The translations under genes and the position numbers were made by a program. Under the pieces are notes generated by a model, which was not told the DNA's origin, did not search any database, and saw only the letters and a list, made by a program, of their open reading frames with translations. Source: Tissierellia bacterium (lineage in GTDB: Bacteria > Bacillota > Clostridia > Tissierellales > Peptoniphilaceae). From it: a stretch of DNA of 64,000 nucleotides. The stretch spans positions 55,764 to 119,763 of the forward strand of contig JAUNLJ010000003.1 of NCBI GenBank assembly GCA_030532305.1, read 5' to 3'. Below, piece after piece: positions 61,718 through 64,000 of this stretch. Numbering within the stretch: the first letter of the stretch is position 1; each line of letters begins with the position of its first letter.

Positions 61718-63511
61718 ATGACAACAGAATCTTTAGGCGCCATGAGAAGGACACATTTTTGCGGGAAACTAACAGAAGAAAATATTGGACAAGAAGTCAT
61801 CATTATGGGCTGGATTGCCAAGGCCCGGGACTTGGGAGCCTTGATTTTTTCTGATGTTAGGGACTACAGTGGCCTTGTTCAAGTGGTTTTTGATGGGGAA
61901 GATGAAAATAGGCAAGAGATTTTTAAAAAGGCCAAGACCCTACGGGGAGAATTTGTCGTAGGCATCAAGGGTCTTGTTCGCGAGCGTTCTTCAGTCAATG
62001 AAGACCTGCCCACAGGCCACATAGAAATCCTTGCTGACCAATTAAAGATCTTATCTAAGTCTGAAGTTCCCCCTATCTATGTCAAAGACGATGACACGGT
62101 CTCTGAAGAAATGCGGCTAAAATATAGGACCCTAGACCTTAGAAAGACCACCATGCAAAAAAACCTAAGAATCCGGGGGAAGCTCATGAAACTCACCCGG
62201 GACTTCTTTGACCAAAAGGGCTTTTTGGAAGTGGAAACCCCTGTCCTAAACCGGCCTACCCCAGAAGGGGCCCGGGACTATGTGGTCCCTAGCCGGATCC
62301 ATCCAGGCGAGTTTTATGCCCTTCCCCAATCACCCCAGCTTATGAAACAGCTCCTTATGGTGGCTGGCTTTGACCGCTACATCCAAATTACCAAGTGTTT
62401 CAGGGACGAAGATTTAAGGGCCAACCGGCAACCTGAATTTACCCAAATTGATATGGAGCTGAGCTTTGTTGATAGGGAAGATATTATGGCCATCAACGAA
62501 GACTATCTAGCCTACATTTTTAAAGAGCTAGAAGGGATTGACCTTAAATTGCCCCTAGACCGTCTGACCTATGATGAAGCCATGAGACGGTTTGGGTCCG
62601 ACAAACCCGACCTGCGTTTTGCCATGGAACTGATAGACCTTTCTCCTGTCTTAAAGGAATCTAGCTTTAAGGTCTTTGCTTCTGCCATAGAGGGGGGAGG
62701 GTCTGTGAGGGCCCTTTGTGTCAAGGGGGGCGCTGATTTTTACAGCCGGAAGAAAATTGACAAGCTAGAAGCCTTTGTCAAGGACTTTAAGGCCAAGGGC
62801 TTGGCCTGGATGAAGGTCAACCCAGAGGATATTCAAAGTCCTATAAAAAAATTCCTGTCCCCAGAAGAAATTCAAGCTATTTTAGACAAGACCCAGGCCC
62901 AGGTCGGCGACCTTGTGCTTTTTGTAGCTGATAAGAACAAGGTGGTCTTCGATGCCCTGGGGAACCTCCGGGTCCACATAGCCAAAGAAATGGACCTTAT
63001 TGACAAAGAGGCCTTTGCCCTTCTCTGGGTTACAGACTTCCCCCTATTTGAGTTTGATGAGGAAGAAGACCGCTATGTGGCTGTCCACCATCCTTTTACA
63101 GCCCCCAAGGAAGAAGACCTAGACCTTCTTGATAAGGCCCCTGAAAAGTGCCGGGCCCAGGCCTATGATATTGTCATCAATGGCGATGAAATGGGGGGAG
63201 GGTCCATCCGGATCCACAATCCTGAGGTCCAAAAGAAGATGTTTAAGGCCCTGGGCTTCACTGAAGAGGCGGCCTATGAAAAATTTGGCTTCTTGATAGA
63301 GGCCTTTAAGTATGGGGCCCCTCCCCATGGGGGCTTGGCCTATGGCCTGGACCGTCTGACCATGCTCTTTACTGGAAGAGACAATATCCGGGACGTTATT
63401 GCCTTTCCTAAGACCCAAGCGGCAACCGACCTTTTGACCGGAGCCCCCAATAGCCTAGATCCAGACCAACTTAAAGAAGTGCATATAAACATTGACAGCA
63501 GGGAGGAATAA
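61718..63511 (+). CDS. aspS: Aspartyl-tRNA synthetase
   Basis: Class II synthetase, bacterial type: an OB anticodon domain (RRTHFCGKLTEENIGQEVII, ~8-100), catalytic domain with motif 2 KCFRDEDLRANRQPEFTQID (~225-244), the bacterial GAD insertion (~290-420) and motif 3 GLAYGLDRLTMLF (~553-565). 597 aa. AGGAGGAAGAG precedes the ATG. Whether it is discriminating (tRNA-Asp only) cannot be decided here; the presence of AsnA and an Asn T-box implies a separate need for free asparagine and probably AsnRS. Confidence 0.97.
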   Translation: MTTESLGAMRRTHFCGKLTEENIGQEVIIMGWIAKARDLGALIFSDVRDYSGLVQVVFDGEDENRQEIFKKAKTLRGEFVVGIKGLVRERSSVNEDLPTGHIEILADQLKILSKSEVPPIYVKDDDTVSEEMRLKYRTLDLRKTTMQKNLRIRGKLMKLTRDFFDQKGFLEVETPVLNRPTPEGARDYVVPSRIHPGEFYALPQSPQLMKQLLMVAGFDRYIQITKCFRDEDLRANRQPEFTQIDMELSFVDREDIMAINEDYLAYIFKELEGIDLKLPLDRLTYDEAMRRFGSDKPDLRFAMELIDLSPVLKESSFKVFASAIEGGGSVRALCVKGGADFYSRKKIDKLEAFVKDFKAKGLAWMKVNPEDIQSPIKKFLSPEEIQAILDKTQAQVGDLVLFVADKNKVVFDALGNLRVHIAKEMDLIDKEAFALLWVTDFPLFEFDEEEDRYVAVHHPFTAPKEEDLDLLDKAPEKCRAQAYDIVINGDEMGGGSIRIHNPEVQKKMFKALGFTEEAAYEKFGFLIEAFKYGAPPHGGLAYGLDRLTMLFTGRDNIRDVIAFPKTQAATDLLTGAPNSLDPDQLKEVHINIDSREE

Positions 63512-63513
63512 GT

Positions 63514-63936
63514 ATGGATGATATGGAACAAGTCGGCAAGATCATTGCCCTAAAAGATGGCCTAGCCACCCTAGAAGTTAGAAGACCCAGTGCCTGTGGT
63601 CAGTCCTGTACAGCCTGCAAGGTCGCCTGTGACCAAAATGTGGGCCTTTTAACCCTACCCAACACCATCCAAGGGGAAGTGGGGGACTTTGTGGAAATAA
63701 AAACCAATTCAGGAGAAGTCCTTAAGTATGCCTTTATGGCCTATGGGATTCCTTTAGTCCTCTTTGTGGCCACCATCCTTATAGCCTATCAAGTGGCCAA
63801 GGGAGCTGGCAATAGGGAGCTTATTGCCCTAGCCTGTGGGGTCCTTTCTTTTCTTCTTTCTCACCTTATTTTAAAGAAGGTGGATGCCAAGGCCCCCATT
63901 GACAAGGAAGCTGTCATGGTTAGGAAATTAGGTTAA
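63514..63936 (+). CDS. RseC/SoxR-reducing family membrane protein
   Basis: 140 aa protein of the RseC/MucC family. The N-terminal domain has the Cys cluster CGQSCTACKVAC (~28-39). Two transmembrane helices follow: YGIPLVLFVATILIAYQVA (~77-95) and LIALACGVLSFLLSHLIL (~103-120). Related proteins associate with Rnf-type electron transfer (RsxC partners) and are thought to be redox-active. No rnf genes are in the window. It is the last gene seen in the long ruvC-to-aspS unit, 2 bases after aspS. Confidence 0.85.
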   Translation: MDDMEQVGKIIALKDGLATLEVRRPSACGQSCTACKVACDQNVGLLTLPNTIQGEVGDFVEIKTNSGEVLKYAFMAYGIPLVLFVATILIAYQVAKGAGNRELIALACGVLSFLLSHLILKKVDAKAPIDKEAVMVRKLG

Positions 63937-63963
63937 GCTTCATATAAAAAGAGGTTCTATACT

Positions 63964-64000
63964 AAATAGTGTTGATGAATAAATTTCGTCAGCACTATTT
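63964..64000 (+). terminator. Probable terminator at the right edge (cut by the window)
   Basis: AAATAGTGTTGATGA (63964-63978) pairs with TCGTCAGCACTATTT (63986-64000) over 15 bp with two G-T pairs. The T-tract, if present, lies beyond the window. Confidence 0.7.

Overview
The window looks like chromosomal housekeeping DNA of a low-to-moderate GC, Gram-positive, amino-acid-fermenting anaerobe. My best guess is the Tissierellia/Peptoniphilaceae or a related clostridial group. Three things support this: a Stickland-type ornithine degradation cluster (ortA-ortB-oraS-oraE-glmL-like), a SCIFF peptide with its radical SAM maturase placed after queA-tgt-yajC (a clostridial arrangement), and Firmicutes gene orders (rpmB/asp23/fakA/recG; plsX-acpP-rnc-smc-ftsY; ylxM-ffh-rpsP-khpA-rimM-trmD-rplS). 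Protein-coding density is high and almost all genes are on the + strand. I see no tRNA, rRNA, IS element, prophage, CRISPR array or origin.

Layout. 1-3708: the 3' part of an sfsA-GNAT fusion gene followed by cbiA and cobQ (corrinoid amidation). 4123-9801: oppABCDF peptide importer. 10195-12170: secreted NlpC/P60 hydrolase and folD. 12420-13618 (- strand): rpmB and a D-2-hydroxyacid dehydrogenase. 13765-19398: asp23-like, fakA, recG, rsmD, coaD and a coiled-coil protein. 19465-20613 (-): tmcAL. 20805-23461: ackA, yceD, rpmF (too short for most ORF callers) and a PfpI/DJ-1 protein. 23558-31335: plsX, acpP, rnc, a radical SAM protein, smc, ftsY. 31732-38782: ornithine fermentation genes and an alanine-racemase-family gene. 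38923-42815: SRP/ribosome operon. 42911-47406: GH18 protein, a zinc phospholipase-C-like protein, asnA under an Asn T-box, and an unknown gene. 47444-63936: a long probable operon: ruvCAB, queA, tgt, yajC, scfA, scfB, recJ, rel, dtd, MBL hydrolase, hemZ, a divergent Mur ligase, aspS, rseC-like.

How it fits together (inference). Peptides imported by Opp feed amino-acid fermentation. Ornithine is racemised, rearranged by B12/PLP-dependent OraSE, oxidised (the dehydrogenase Ord is not in the window) and cleaved by OrtAB to acetyl-CoA and alanine. Acetate kinase can then harvest ATP. The B12 demand of OraE links to the corrinoid genes at the left edge. The most striking sequence observation is that BOTH glutamine-amidotransferase domains of the corrinoid amidases (CbiA Gly330, CobQ Gly330) have glycine where the family has its catalytic cysteine, while the rest of the domain, including the His, is kept. 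Together with the ammonia-using asparagine synthetase AsnA, this suggests a cell that relies on free ammonia rather than glutamine for some amidations, as would suit an ammonia-producing fermenter. Other unusual points: FolD lacks its cyclohydrolase Lys (Ile52) and Gln (Phe96); a MurE-like ligase has a non-canonical C-terminal domain; SfsA is fused to a GNAT domain; WalR-like repeats flank the NlpC/P60 promoter; and the racemase beside the ornithine genes is of alanine-racemase type.
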